From UBA4132 sp037133675 (lineage in GTDB: Bacteria > Pseudomonadota > Gammaproteobacteria > Methylococcales > Methylomonadaceae), in contig JBAXNR010000020.1 in NCBI GenBank assembly GCA_037133675.1, positions 1 through 55,764 of the forward strand: DNA of 55,764 bases, given 5' to 3'. The notes below the pieces were generated by a model, which searched no databases, was not told the DNA's origin, and saw only the letters and a list, made by a program, of their open reading frames with translations. A program made the position numbers and the translations under genes. Positions 43,801 to 51,701 of this stretch are shown piece by piece. The number at the start of each line of letters is the position of its first letter. Position 1 is the stretch's first letter.

Positions 43801-46800
43801 TCAATGATACTCATCGTCCCATTGCCGATAGACAATTTACGCGGGCAGAATTCGGCTTACCTGAACAAGGTTTTGTGTTTTGCTGCTTTAATCACGCTTA
43901 TAAGATAACGCCAGCGGTGTTTGATGTTTGGATGCGTTTATTGCATAGCATTGAAGGCAGTGTATTGTGGCTGAGTGAAAGCAATACGGATGCAGTCAAT
44001 AATTTACAGCGAGAAGCAAAAGCACGCAATATAGAGCCTGCCCGATTAATTTTTGCCAAACGATTAGCTTCGTTACCAGATCATTTAGCGCGACATCGCT
44101 TAGCTGATTTGTTTTTAGATACCCTGCCTTACAATGCACACACCACAGCCAGTGACGCACTTTGGGCGGGTTTACCTGTGTTGACTTGCTTGAATTTACC
44201 TATATTGACTTGTGTGGGTGTAGCGTTTGCCAGTCGTGTGGCAGCTAGTTTGCTTAGTGCAGTTGGCTTACCCGAATTAATTACCACCAACCTTGACGAT
44301 TATCAAGCATTGGCAATCCAACTTGCTACCCATCCTGAACAACTCGCTATCATTAAACAAAAGTTAGCCGATAACCGCCTGACTACGCCATTGTTTGATA
44401 CTGAGTTATTTACCCAGCATATTGAATCTGCTTTTCAAATGATGTTTGATCGTTATCAAGCAGGATTAGCACCTGATCATATCAGCGTGGAAGTGCAATC
44501 AGAGGATATTGATACTGTCACGTTACCGACTACACCCGAACAAGCCATCGAAGCAGATACGATTGAAGCACTCATTAATCAGGGCAATGATCTGGAAGAC
44601 CTGAATCAGTTAGACGAAGCCCTTGCCTGTTATGATCGCGCCTTGTCCATTAACCCAAACTATCCCAGAGCGCATTCTAATCGCGGTAATGTACTGCAAA
44701 GCCTGAAACGCTTTGATGACGCTATCACTAGCTATAATCACGCGCTAGTCATTAAGCCAGATTATGCAGAAGCATTCTGTAATCGTGGCAATGCGTTACA
44801 AGCACTGAGTCGGTTTGACGAAGCTCTAAGCAATTATGATAAGGCATTAGCCATTAAACCTAATTTGTGGCTGGCACTTATCGGTCGTGGCACTGTGTTA
44901 CAAAACCTCAACCGTTATCAGGAGATGCTGAGCGTGTGTGACCAACTATTGGTCATTCAACCTGATTCTGTAGAAACTCTGATTAATCGGGGCAATGTTT
45001 TACAAATTCTTAATCGTTTTGATGACGCACTCAGTAGCTATGAACGCGCTCTTACCCTCAAACCTGACCATCAATTTTTGCTGGGTACTTGGCTACATAA
45101 CAAAATGAGACTGTGTGATTGGAGCGACTTTAATACTAATCTTGAACAGCTGACAAAAAAAATAACCCTAGGGATAAAAGCTTCTACGCCCTTCCCTGTC
45201 TTGGCATTGACTTCATCAGCGGCAATCCAGAAAACGGTTGCCCGTTATTATGTACAGGAAAAATACCCTAGTCATTTTCTGTTGCCACCGCTAGTAAAAC
45301 ACACCCATTCAAAAATTAAAATCGCTTATTTTTCCGCAGATTTCCGTATTCATGTCACTGCCCAATTAATTGCTGAATTATTTGATCGTCATGATAGATC
45401 ACAGTTTGAAATTATCGCTTTTTCTTTTCATTCAGCAAGCCATAAAGATGCGATGCGCTTACGATTGGAAGCGGCATTTGACCAATTTATTGATGTCAGT
45501 CAGCAATCAGATGAACAAGTGGTACGACTGGCTAGACAACTAGAGATTGATATTGCGGTTGATTTAAAAGGCTTTACCGAAGATGCCCGACCCAACATTT
45601 TTGCCATGCGGGCAGCCCCCATTCAAGTGAGTTATTTAGGTTATCCCAACACAATGGGTGCAGATTACATCGACTATTTACTGGCTGATTCGGTATTAAT
45701 TCCAAAAGAATATCAGCACTATTACACAGAATTCTGTGTCTATTTACCGAATAGCTATCAGGTCAATGATACCAGCCGAGTCATTGCCAATAGACAATTC
45801 ACTCGTGCAGAACTGGGCTTACCTGAGCAGGGTTTTGTATTTTGTTGTTTTAATAATAATTATAAAATTACCCCTGCGGTGTTTGATAGTTGGATGCGGA
45901 TATTGCATCACGTTGAAGGCAGTGTGCTGTGGCTACTGGAAGACAATGCTATTGCTGCCAAAAATTGTCGCCTTGAAGCAGTAGCGCGGGGCATAAACTC
46001 TGAACGAATAGTATTTGCCCAACGCGTAGCCTTACCCGAACATTTAGCGCGTCATCGTTTGGCGGATTTATTTTTAGATACCCTACCCTGTAATGCCCAC
46101 ACCACCACCAGTGATGCGCTATGGGCAGGATTACCTGTGTTGACGTGTATGGGTGAAGCATTTGCCAGTCGTGTGGCGGCGAGTTTGCTTAGTGCAGTTG
46201 GCTTACCCGAATTAATTACCAGCAATCATGAAGATTATCAAGCACTGGCAATTCAACTCGCCACTCATCCAGAACAACTCGCCGCGCTGAAACAAAAGTT
46301 AGCCGATAACCGCCTAACTACGCCATTATTTAATACCGCATTATTTACTCAACATATCGAATCCGCTTTTCAAATGATGTTTGACCGCTATCAAGCAGAC
46401 TTAGCTCCCGATCATATTTATGTGTCGGCACAGGAAAATGTTTCCACCGTGTTACCCTGCGCCATTGAAATACCGCAACAAAACCAAGCAACCCAAACGA
46501 CTGTCGATAAATTTCAACAAGCACTTAGCTTGCATCAACAAGGGCAGTTGGAACAAGCTGAACTGTTGTATCAAGAGATATTGCACACCGAGCCTCAACA
46601 CGTTGATGCACTGCATTTTTTAGGCGTATTGAAAAATCAAAATGGACAGCCTCAACTTGCGGTGGATTTAATCCAACAGTCACTCACTATAAATGCCAAT
46701 AATGCTGGAGCATATTCCAATTTAGGCATGGCACTTCAAACACTGAATCGCTTTGATGAAGCATTGATTTGTTACGAAAAAGTATTAGAACTGACCCCTG

Positions 46801-48821
46801 ACAGTGTTGATGCTCTCTTAAGTCAGGCTAATTTATTACAAACGCTTAATCGTCCTTATGAAGCCTTGACCAGCTATAACAGGGCATTGACTATCAAGCC
46901 AGATTTTATCGACGCATTGATAGGGCGCGGAATCGTTTTACAAGTTCTCAATCGTTTTGATGATGCACTCATCAATTATGACCTCCTATTATCTATCGAC
47001 ACCCATCATGCCGAAGCACTTTTTTGTCAGGCTAATACGCTATACAACCTTAAACGTTTAGAGGAAGCACTTACCAGTTATGATCGTTCTTTAGCGATTA
47101 ATCCGAATAGTTTTGAGGCACTTTATAACCGAGGTGTCGTCCTTGCAGGCCTTAACCGTATTGATGATGCGATTGTCAGCTATCAAGATACCTTAGCCAT
47201 TAACCCAGATTATGCGGAAGTGCATAATAATCTGGGAATTCTCCTCAAAAATCAACATCGCTACCTTGAAGCTGAAGCCAGTTATCGACGTGCAATAGAG
47301 ATTAAACCCGATTATAGTGAAGCGCATTGTAATCTTATCAATTTACTAAAAGATCAAGGACAGCTTTCACAGACAGAAATTAGTTTACAAACTGCATTAG
47401 TGGCAATTCCTGATAGTATAGAGCTACACTTTATACAACTCATTATGTCGTTACCCGTAATCCCTAAAAGTGCGGCTGCTTCTATTTTAGTTCCTAGTCA
47501 ATTCGATGAGGCTCTGACAAATTTATCAAATTGGATAAATTCCTCAGCAAGTCATCAAGAATCCCTAAACAAGGCGGAGCTTCTGCCTTTACCTTTTCTG
47601 TTAGCTTATCGAGATGGCAATCATGTCCAGCGATTGTCACGTTATGGTGATTTAGTCACAAGCCATAGTCGCCCTGTGTCTGCTAAACCACTAGCAAACA
47701 AAATACGCATGGTGGTCGTTTCACATCATTTTCGCCGTCATTCGGTTTGGGATGTTATTACTCGCGGCTTGTTAGTCAATTTAGATCGTAACCGTTTTGA
47801 ACTGATACTCTATCATTTAGGTAAAATCGAAGATCAAGAAACCACGTTTGCCAAATCATTAGCGAATGAATGGCGCGACACGCACACGATTACTGAGTTA
47901 GCAGGCTGGTTAGCCGCATTGGAAACGGACGCGCCTGATGTTATTTTTTACCCAGAAATTGGCATGGATCCTCTATCAGCCAGATTAGCCTCACATCGTT
48001 TTGCAGCGTTACAAATTGCAAGCTGGGGGCATCCCATCACCACAGGATTACCCAACATCGATCTGTATTTTTCGGGTGATTTACTTGAATCACCGAATGC
48101 GGATAGTCATTATCGTGAACGCTTGATACGCTTGCCTAACACTGGCTGTTGCACAACCCCGATTAATATTTCACCTGAACCATTAGAGCCTGAACTTGTA
48201 GCCCAATTGACTGCAAGCCGTGGTGTTCGCTTTATAATTGCACAAACCATCTACAAATTTGATCCTGTCGATGACGCGCTTTACGCCACTATTGCCAGTG
48301 TGGTGCATGACAGTGTATTTATTTTGCTGAGCGACCGTCAGGATACTTGGGCAACTGATCAGATAGTTGCCAGACTTGAGCAATGTTTTGTTGATCGCGG
48401 CTTGAATCCAAAACAACATTTGCTAGTGATTCCTTGGCAATCGATGGAAAAATTTCAGACCTTGCTTGATTTATGTGATGTCTATCTCGATTGCCCCTCA
48501 TTTTCTGGCTATACCACTGCGTGGCAGGCAGTACATCGAGGCTTACCCATCGTAACCCTAGAAGGTGAGTTTATGCGTCAGCGATTGGCAGCAGGATTGT
48601 TGCGTAAAATTGGACTTACTGACACGATTGCCAGTTCTCGTGAGGACTATGTGCAAGTTGCGGAAAAATTAGCTGAAGAATGTCGCGATCCCAACCGCCG
48701 TGCAGCGCGTCGTCATGCACTCAAAACCGCTGCATCGAAAGCGGACAATGACCTCAGTGTGGTACGCGCATTTGAACAAAGTGTGATAGATGCGTTAGCT
48801 ATCAACTCAGAAAATGGGTGA
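37842..48821 (+). CDS. Giant five-module TPR-GT41 (O-GlcNAc transferase/SPINDLY-like) protein
   Basis: One open frame of 3659 codons with no stop. Each module has TPR repeats, then a GT41 glycosyltransferase domain. Approximate positions: TPR 20-215 and GT41 298-674; TPR 694-915 and GT41 1007-1382; TPR 1454-1760 and GT41 1831-2216; TPR 2240-2430 and GT41 2487-2863; TPR 2888-3183 and a divergent GT41-like domain 3288-3659. Domains 1-4 keep the GYFSSDF-type motif with its His and the catalytic-site Lys (FNxxYKITPxxF). The donor motif DTLPYNAHTTASDALWAG is intact in 3 and 4, but is GATxxA in 1 and 2. Module 5 has WGHPITTGLPN and DCPSFSGYTTAWQA. GT41 enzymes usually transfer GlcNAc or other sugars to Ser/Thr. 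No signal peptide; the protein is probably cytoplasmic. Substrate unknown. Confidence 0.93.
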   Translation: MHTKKTTAPTQETRPHSNTDIFQQALSLHQQGQLEQAEVLYEQHLKNQPQHIDALHFLGVLVNQRGQSQRAVELISQALEIAPNNAAAHSNLGLVLQELKRFDEAIASYDRSLALKPNNAEAHYNRGNALLALTRFDEAILDYERALAIKPDYAQAFSNLGNVLFAIKRYDQALAHYESALTIKPDFAEALAGKGAVLNGLKRFTEALSSYEQALAIKPDLEFILGTRLYTKMSICGWHDFNHDLDELTNAIERGEKVSIPFTIQAVSSSAALQKKVAEIYTQAKHPSHFLSPPLIKHQHSKIKIGYFSSDFYYHAVAYQTAELFERHDRSRFEIIAFSFHAARDKDDMRLRLEAVFDQFIDVSGQSDEQVVRLARQLEIDIAIDLNGYTEGCRTDIFAMRAAPIQVNYIGYLCTMGADYIDYLLADSVLIPTEHQAYYKEKIVYLPHSFQVNDSTLQISTNKVTRAELGLPEQGVVFCCFNNHYKITPTIFTSWMRILRDVQGSVLWLVGGNVDAETNLRLSATAQGVAAQRLIFAQRVPMPEYLALHRLADLFLDTSPYNAGATASAALWAGLPLITFLGTSYSSRMAASLLNAIGLADLVTQSVSDYETLAIQLATHPEQLAAVKQKLADNRLTTPLFNTVLFTQHIESAFQTMFDRYQAGLAPDHIYVPATGAEANLKPVHQSELTSDSSDKFQRAVNYHQQGLLVEAERLYKEVLQSQPQHADSLHLLGVIAKQRGQAQLAVDLINQALDINPNNAAAHSNIGLAYQELNRFELALASYDRALSLEPHYADAYFNRGNLLLAHKEFDEALSSYDKTLAINPNHTETLFSRGIVLKNLNRLDQALASYERALSIKPDYIEALINKANVLQELKRYDEALASCERALAIKPEYAEALFACAVILQDMKRFKEAITFYERAFTIKSDMAFMFGDYLHIKMNICDWTEFDAHLNKLANAIEGGEKVAAPFTLHSIYSSAELLKKASETYAKQKYPSNFLLPPLVKNTHSKIKLAYFSSDFRNHPVAHLIAELLERHDRTRFEIIAFSFSPVSNKDAMRVRLEVAFDQFIDVSQLMDKQIVQLARQIGCDIAVDLNGFTANSRTGIFAMRVAPIQVSYLGFLGTMGTDYMDYLLADSTLIPTEHQRYYSEKIAYLPHSFQVNDSKLSISDKIFTRTELNLPEQGFVFCCFNSNYKITPAVFESWMRILGQVEGSVLWLLEDNDDATENLRAEAASCGIDAERIVFAQKLTMSEHLARQKLADLFFDTSPYNAGATASAALLAGLPILTYLGETFSSRMAASLLYAIGLPELVTQTPMEYEALAIQLATHPEQLAAIKQKLADNRLTTPLFNTALFTQHIESAFQMMFDRYQAGLAPDHLYVPTQIPTIKIQQQPLPTPYIANTAVIENPTEKSNPPSLLAKIAQKPAQLFAAINVFGKRKNSSLAKTLTPAEVNTLEQAQQLHHQGQLAAAELLYQELLKTQPKHAEALRCVAMIKKQRQTRNTVDSSKQTLPTHSGSVQIHFNKEIALQNIDRLNETAASVESTLVIEENTVEELINHGNELEDLGRFDVALASYDSALSINPNYARAHSNRGNVLQSMKRFDEALASYDRALAIRPDYPEAFYNRGNTLLAGKRFQEAIASYDRALSIKPNFIEALIGRGNALSGCKQFSEALISYERVLSITPNYAEACYNCGKVLHNLERFDEALASYQRALIIKPDYIDALIGQGNVLQDLKRFNDAINSYERVLTINQNSEFMFCIWLSLKMKLCDWRGFDTNLDILQQKITRGEKAFTPSFVQSMSSSPALQRKAASIYAQAEYPSHFLLPPLEKHTHSKIKLAYFSADFRNHAVAYLSAELFERHDRARFEIIAFSFHATNHKDEMRLRLENAFDQFIDVSQQSDEQVVRLARKLEIDIAVDLNGFTDGCRPNLFAMRVAPIQVNYLGYSGTMGADYMDYILADSVVIPAECQPYYTEKIAYLPNSYLVNDTHRPIADRQFTRAEFGLPEQGFVFCCFNHAYKITPAVFDVWMRLLHSIEGSVLWLSESNTDAVNNLQREAKARNIEPARLIFAKRLASLPDHLARHRLADLFLDTLPYNAHTTASDALWAGLPVLTCLNLPILTCVGVAFASRVAASLLSAVGLPELITTNLDDYQALAIQLATHPEQLAIIKQKLADNRLTTPLFDTELFTQHIESAFQMMFDRYQAGLAPDHISVEVQSEDIDTVTLPTTPEQAIEADTIEALINQGNDLEDLNQLDEALACYDRALSINPNYPRAHSNRGNVLQSLKRFDDAITSYNHALVIKPDYAEAFCNRGNALQALSRFDEALSNYDKALAIKPNLWLALIGRGTVLQNLNRYQEMLSVCDQLLVIQPDSVETLINRGNVLQILNRFDDALSSYERALTLKPDHQFLLGTWLHNKMRLCDWSDFNTNLEQLTKKITLGIKASTPFPVLALTSSAAIQKTVARYYVQEKYPSHFLLPPLVKHTHSKIKIAYFSADFRIHVTAQLIAELFDRHDRSQFEIIAFSFHSASHKDAMRLRLEAAFDQFIDVSQQSDEQVVRLARQLEIDIAVDLKGFTEDARPNIFAMRAAPIQVSYLGYPNTMGADYIDYLLADSVLIPKEYQHYYTEFCVYLPNSYQVNDTSRVIANRQFTRAELGLPEQGFVFCCFNNNYKITPAVFDSWMRILHHVEGSVLWLLEDNAIAAKNCRLEAVARGINSERIVFAQRVALPEHLARHRLADLFLDTLPCNAHTTTSDALWAGLPVLTCMGEAFASRVAASLLSAVGLPELITSNHEDYQALAIQLATHPEQLAALKQKLADNRLTTPLFNTALFTQHIESAFQMMFDRYQADLAPDHIYVSAQENVSTVLPCAIEIPQQNQATQTTVDKFQQALSLHQQGQLEQAELLYQEILHTEPQHVDALHFLGVLKNQNGQPQLAVDLIQQSLTINANNAGAYSNLGMALQTLNRFDEALICYEKVLELTPDSVDALLSQANLLQTLNRPYEALTSYNRALTIKPDFIDALIGRGIVLQVLNRFDDALINYDLLLSIDTHHAEALFCQANTLYNLKRLEEALTSYDRSLAINPNSFEALYNRGVVLAGLNRIDDAIVSYQDTLAINPDYAEVHNNLGILLKNQHRYLEAEASYRRAIEIKPDYSEAHCNLINLLKDQGQLSQTEISLQTALVAIPDSIELHFIQLIMSLPVIPKSAAASILVPSQFDEALTNLSNWINSSASHQESLNKAELLPLPFLLAYRDGNHVQRLSRYGDLVTSHSRPVSAKPLANKIRMVVVSHHFRRHSVWDVITRGLLVNLDRNRFELILYHLGKIEDQETTFAKSLANEWRDTHTITELAGWLAALETDAPDVIFYPEIGMDPLSARLASHRFAALQIASWGHPITTGLPNIDLYFSGDLLESPNADSHYRERLIRLPNTGCCTTPINISPEPLEPELVAQLTASRGVRFIIAQTIYKFDPVDDALYATIASVVHDSVFILLSDRQDTWATDQIVARLEQCFVDRGLNPKQHLLVIPWQSMEKFQTLLDLCDVYLDCPSFSGYTTAWQAVHRGLPIVTLEGEFMRQRLAAGLLRKIGLTDTIASSREDYVQVAEKLAEECRDPNRRAARRHALKTAASKADNDLSVVRAFEQSVIDALAINSENG
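39681..46425 (+). repeat. Four near-identical module-end repeats inside the giant gene
   Basis: Copies at 39681-39860, 41808-41990, 44313-44487 and 46248-46425 encode the same segment, with phrases such as LATHPEQLAAVKQKLADNRL and FTQHIESAFQMMFDRYQAGL. DNA identity is high, whereas the domain centres have diverged. The starts of modules 1 and 5 are also nearly identical in DNA (37911-37954 and 46518-46561, two differences in 44 bases). This suggests growth by tandem duplication and later gene conversion. Confidence 0.8.
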
Positions 48822-48848
48822 TGGTAAAGTCCAAGTGATTTAGTAACA

Positions 48849-48881
48849 GCGGGAATCAAAAAACATAGCTTTGATTCCCGC
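48849..48881. terminator. Hairpin downstream of the giant gene
   Basis: GCGGGAATCAAA (48849-48860) and TTTGATTCCCGC (48870-48881) form a perfect 12-bp stem with a nine-base loop, starting 27 bases after the stop. There is no T-run, so it may protect the mRNA end or act with Rho. Confidence 0.45.
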
Positions 48882-48898
48882 CAGTAGCATCCTGTTGT

Positions 48899-49003
48899 AG
48901 CTAACACACAATAAAATGATAGCGTTCGTGGTGAGCTGTGAGCTTATCGAACAGTCGAACTACATTCACATCATTCGACAGGCTCAGTGCGAACGGTTTT
49001 GCA
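48899..49003 (-). repeat. Dispersed palindromic repeat, copy B
   Basis: The reverse complement matches copy A (835-923) from AAAACCGTTCGCACTGAGC to TATCATTTTATTGTG. The middle differs: here the arm GAGCTTATCGAAC has an extra GAGCTGT duplication. It lies between the giant gene and the small membrane protein gene. Confidence 0.7.
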
Positions 49004-49023
49004 ATCATTTTATCGACGGTTAG

Positions 49024-49281
49024 CTATAAGCTTTTATAAGCTGTGTTCGGATCACGTTTACCTAAAGGGTCTGCATGATGAATTTGAGAGGGAGCGCGAG
49101 CATCACCCGATGATAAGAAGGTAAGAAGCATCGGTAGCAAAATTAAAATAGCCATGACGACAGCAAGACCTGCAATACCAAGTAAAAAGGGTTTAAAAGT
49201 CGAAGCAGGGCTTTCCTCACGGTCTAACATTTCGCTTGATGATTCTTTATCTGTCAATTCAGTTTGTTCTTCAGTTTTCAT
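49024..49281 (-). CDS. Small single-span membrane protein
   Basis: The ATG at 49279-49281 (complement) with AGGTC upstream gives 85 residues; the longer frame to 49416 looks unreal. An acidic N-terminal half (EEQTELTDKESSSEMLDREE) precedes one transmembrane helix (FLLGIAGLAVVMAILILLPM) and a short polar tail. It has no recognisable family. Such tail-anchored small proteins often belong to membrane complexes. It is followed by a dispersed repeat. Confidence 0.6.
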   Translation of the reverse strand: MKTEEQTELTDKESSSEMLDREESPASTFKPFLLGIAGLAVVMAILILLPMLLTFLSSGDARAPSQIHHADPLGKRDPNTAYKSL

Positions 49282-49559
49282 AGTTATGACCTTTATATTA
49301 TTTTTATAATAAAAAACAACCTCGGAATAAAAACGCGAAGCTAAATTTACGCCACGCGAACAATCATAGTTAAAAAATAATTTTGATTGATGGTTAACTG
49401 TATGATAATTGGACAATCCTGTACAGAGTAAAAACTAATACCCCCACACATTTCTGGCGATAGCGTTAGCAACACGCTTTATCTATCGGAAAATCTAATT
49501 TTTATTTGGCAATGAGTGACGGTGACCAGCTATCCGTTGCTTAATCCCGACAATCAAGA

Positions 49560-50108
49560 CTAAACCGACCAACCGCGCAAAAAGGTTTTGAGTAATAACA
49601 ATCCTGAGGTTTCTATCTCTGTCTCTGCTGATAATAAACAAACGCCATGAATACCTTGCCATAGTGCCTGTATGGCTTGCGGATTTCGCTCAGATGATGT
49701 GCAGGTGAAATAAGCAGAAAATTGCTGAAAAATCGCGTTTAATTGGACTTGGTACCAATCAGGCAGGGTGTGATTTTCGGATGCGGACTGAGTAAAAAGC
49801 AGTCGCCAGCGGTGCGTGTTGGCACGAGCGTATTGCAAATACGCATTAAGCCATACTTCAATATCGCCTGACCTACTAATGGGCTGTAAGTGAATGGCGA
49901 TGTCTTCCAGAGTTCGGGCATTGATATGTAAAATTAAATCTGCTCGGCTGGCAAATACCATGTAGACACTGCCGACGGTATAGCCTATTTCCATCGCAAT
50001 TTTGCGTATAGTTAGCGCAGCACAACCCTCTTCAAGAATAATGTTCTCGGCAGCAGTTAACACCATTGCTTTTATTTCTTCCAAGCTATGCTCGTTTCGT
50101 CTTGCCAT
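49560..50108 (-). CDS. TetR-family transcriptional regulator
   Basis: A 182-residue repressor with the usual TetR DNA-binding helix-turn-helix (ALTIRKIAMEIGYTVGSVYMVF, about 30-52) after LTAAENIILEEG. The C-terminal region has QALWQGIHGVCLL, a 'WHG'-type ligand domain phrase. The target is unknown, since no divergent transporter or enzyme gene lies next to it; the neighbour is a tRNA gene. It is probably autoregulated. Confidence 0.88.
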   Translation of the reverse strand: MARRNEHSLEEIKAMVLTAAENIILEEGCAALTIRKIAMEIGYTVGSVYMVFASRADLILHINARTLEDIAIHLQPISRSGDIEVWLNAYLQYARANTHRWRLLFTQSASENHTLPDWYQVQLNAIFQQFSAYFTCTSSERNPQAIQALWQGIHGVCLLSAETEIETSGLLLLKTFLRGWSV

Positions 50109-50173
50109 TTAATGTAATGTTATGCCGTTAAAGGCTTGCTATGCTTGCGTAAGCTGAAAATTACGCTGAAATA

Positions 50174-50250
50174 TGGCGGAGCGGACGGGGCTCGAACCCG
50201 CGACCACTGGCGTGACAGGCCAGTATTCTAACCAACTGAACTACCGCTCC
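50174..50250 (-). tRNA. tRNA-Asp (GTC)
   Basis: On the minus strand the sequence starts GGAGCGGTAGTTCAGTTGG and ends in GCTCCGCCA, with the 3' CCA encoded. The anticodon loop reads CCTGTCACG, so the anticodon is GTC (aspartate). The acceptor, D, anticodon and T arms (GGTTCGAGCC) all pair. Length is 77 bases. Confidence 0.97.
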
Positions 50251-50366
50251 ATTTGAGAGCGGTTATTCTATAGTATCTTTGCTGTTCGTCAAGTGTTCAA
50301 TGATTTGAGCTGATTGCTATAAGATGTTATAAAATTAACCACCTTCCTCATTAACTAACCCATATT

Positions 50367-50603
50367 ATGACCAGTAAAACAAATTCCCCCATGCCTGTGG
50401 ATGTAGAAGCAGGTGAAACCTATGGATGGTGTAGCTGTGGTTTTAGTCAAACCATGCCCTTGTGTGACCGCTCACATCGAGAGTTTTCTTCCGATAAAAA
50501 GTCAGTTAAATTTGTTGCCCAAGAAACTAAACGCATCTATTTATGTGGTTGTTCTGAAACACAAACTCCACCTTTTTGTGACGCAAGTCACTGTGACATT
50601 TGA
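50367..50603 (+). CDS. Dual CDGSH iron-sulfur protein
   Basis: A 78-residue protein with two CDGSH-type 2Fe-2S sites, each with three Cys and one His: WCSCGFSQTMPLCDRSH and LCGCSETQTPPFCDASH. This arrangement is that of the short prokaryotic CDGSH proteins related to the mitochondrial MiNT/CISD3. These act in electron transfer or cluster handling. It heads a run of five same-strand genes. The partner Rieske protein is the last of the run. Confidence 0.92.
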   Translation: MTSKTNSPMPVDVEAGETYGWCSCGFSQTMPLCDRSHREFSSDKKSVKFVAQETKRIYLCGCSETQTPPFCDASHCDI

Positions 50604-50610
50604 TACGCTC

Positions 50611-51087
50611 ATGGCAATAGAAATAGAACACAAGTTTTTATTAGCGAATGATGGTTGGCGCGACTGTGTGACCCATTCGATTCGCTATAGACAAGGTTAT
50701 TTAAGCTCACAACCCACTAGCTCTATTCGTGTGCGTACCAGTAATGAACACGCATGGTTGAATATTAAATCGGCTACCATAGGCACACACCGCCACGAAT
50801 ATGAATATGAAATTCCATTAGCAGATGCCAATGAAATTCTTGATAGCTTGTGCAGAAAACCGTTAATCGAAAAAATCCGCTATTTTGTCACTGATAACGG
50901 ACATATTTGGGAAATCGATGAATTTGACGGTGATAATCAAGGTTTGATTGTCGCAGAGATTGAACTTTCAGAAATTGGCGCAAGTTTTGTAAAACCGTCT
51001 TGGTTAGGCGCGGAAGTCACTGATGATTTGCGTTATTACAATAATAATTTATCGCTTCATCCTTATACAAGCTGGCATGAAAATTAG
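50611..51087 (+). CDS. CYTH-domain inorganic triphosphatase-like protein
   Basis: A 158-residue protein of the CYTH (triphosphate tunnel) fold. The ATG at 50611, seven bases after the CDGSH gene, is preferred over the longer out-of-context frame. The motif ExExK is present as EIEHKF near the N-terminus, and the phosphate-binding RVR and K..LI.K phrases follow (SSIRVRTSN, KPLIEKIRYF). Such single-domain enzymes usually hydrolyse inorganic triphosphate. It overlaps the next gene by 11 bases. Confidence 0.88.
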   Translation: MAIEIEHKFLLANDGWRDCVTHSIRYRQGYLSSQPTSSIRVRTSNEHAWLNIKSATIGTHRHEYEYEIPLADANEILDSLCRKPLIEKIRYFVTDNGHIWEIDEFDGDNQGLIVAEIELSEIGASFVKPSWLGAEVTDDLRYYNNNLSLHPYTSWHEN

Positions 51088-51700
51088 AGTATTTTTACTG
51101 CTCCTACTGCTATCAACTCAGTGTTTTGCAGAGAATCTAAAGGATACCCTTAAAAGTATTGAATCTGAGTGGGCAACAGTTTATTACGGACTTCCGAAAG
51201 CAAAACAAGCGATTGCATACTCTGAGTTGCTGACTAAAATACAGCCACTCATTGAGCACTATCCCAATGATGCAAGCGTTATTTACTGGCAAGCGTTGGT
51301 TAAAGCCTCTTATGCCAAGCATCAAAATCCATTGACTGCGTTGCAAACGATTAATGAGGTGCGGAATTTATTAACCAAAGCCATTGCCATTAATCCACAA
51401 GTAATGAATGGCGCGGCATACATCGTGTTAGGCACACTGTATGACAAAGTACCTAGTTGGCCAATTGCGTTTGGTAATGATGACACTGCCAAAACCATGC
51501 TAGAAACCGCGCTTAAAATTAATCCTAATGGCATGGTTAGCAATTATTTTTACGGTGAATTTTTGTTAACCCATGATGAGGAACAGGCGGCAAAAAGTTA
51601 TTTTAACAAAGCTCTTGCCGCGCCGATTCGTCCTGAACAGCCTTATGCCGATCAGCAGATGAAGCATAAAATCCAACTGGCACTCAAGAAGCTTAATTAA
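51077..51700 (+). CDS. Secreted TPR-like protein
   Basis: A 207-residue protein with an 18-residue signal peptide (MKIRVFLLLLLLSTQCFA). The mature part has helical TPR-like repeats, for instance SVIYWQALVKASYAKHQN and NLLTKAIAINPQVMNGAAYI. It is probably periplasmic. The ATG at 51077 overlaps the CYTH gene end, which supports co-translation. Function is unknown. rsmJ follows after one base. Confidence 0.8.
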   Translation: MKIRVFLLLLLLSTQCFAENLKDTLKSIESEWATVYYGLPKAKQAIAYSELLTKIQPLIEHYPNDASVIYWQALVKASYAKHQNPLTALQTINEVRNLLTKAIAINPQVMNGAAYIVLGTLYDKVPSWPIAFGNDDTAKTMLETALKINPNGMVSNYFYGEFLLTHDEEQAAKSYFNKALAAPIRPEQPYADQQMKHKIQLALKKLN

Positions 51701-51701
51701 T

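Noticed and set aside
37842..48821. CRISPR or tandem repeat array
   Set aside because: The internal repetition is coding: it follows TPR (34-residue) and module periods, with diverged copies and no spacers.
49282..49416. 45-residue extension of the small membrane protein
   Set aside because: The ATG at 49281 has a ribosome site; the upstream part is AT-rich and low in coding character.
50413..50610. N-terminal extension of the CYTH gene through the CDGSH gene
   Set aside because: The upstream part is the CDGSH gene in another frame; the CYTH fold starts at the ATG 50611 with its EIEHKF motif.
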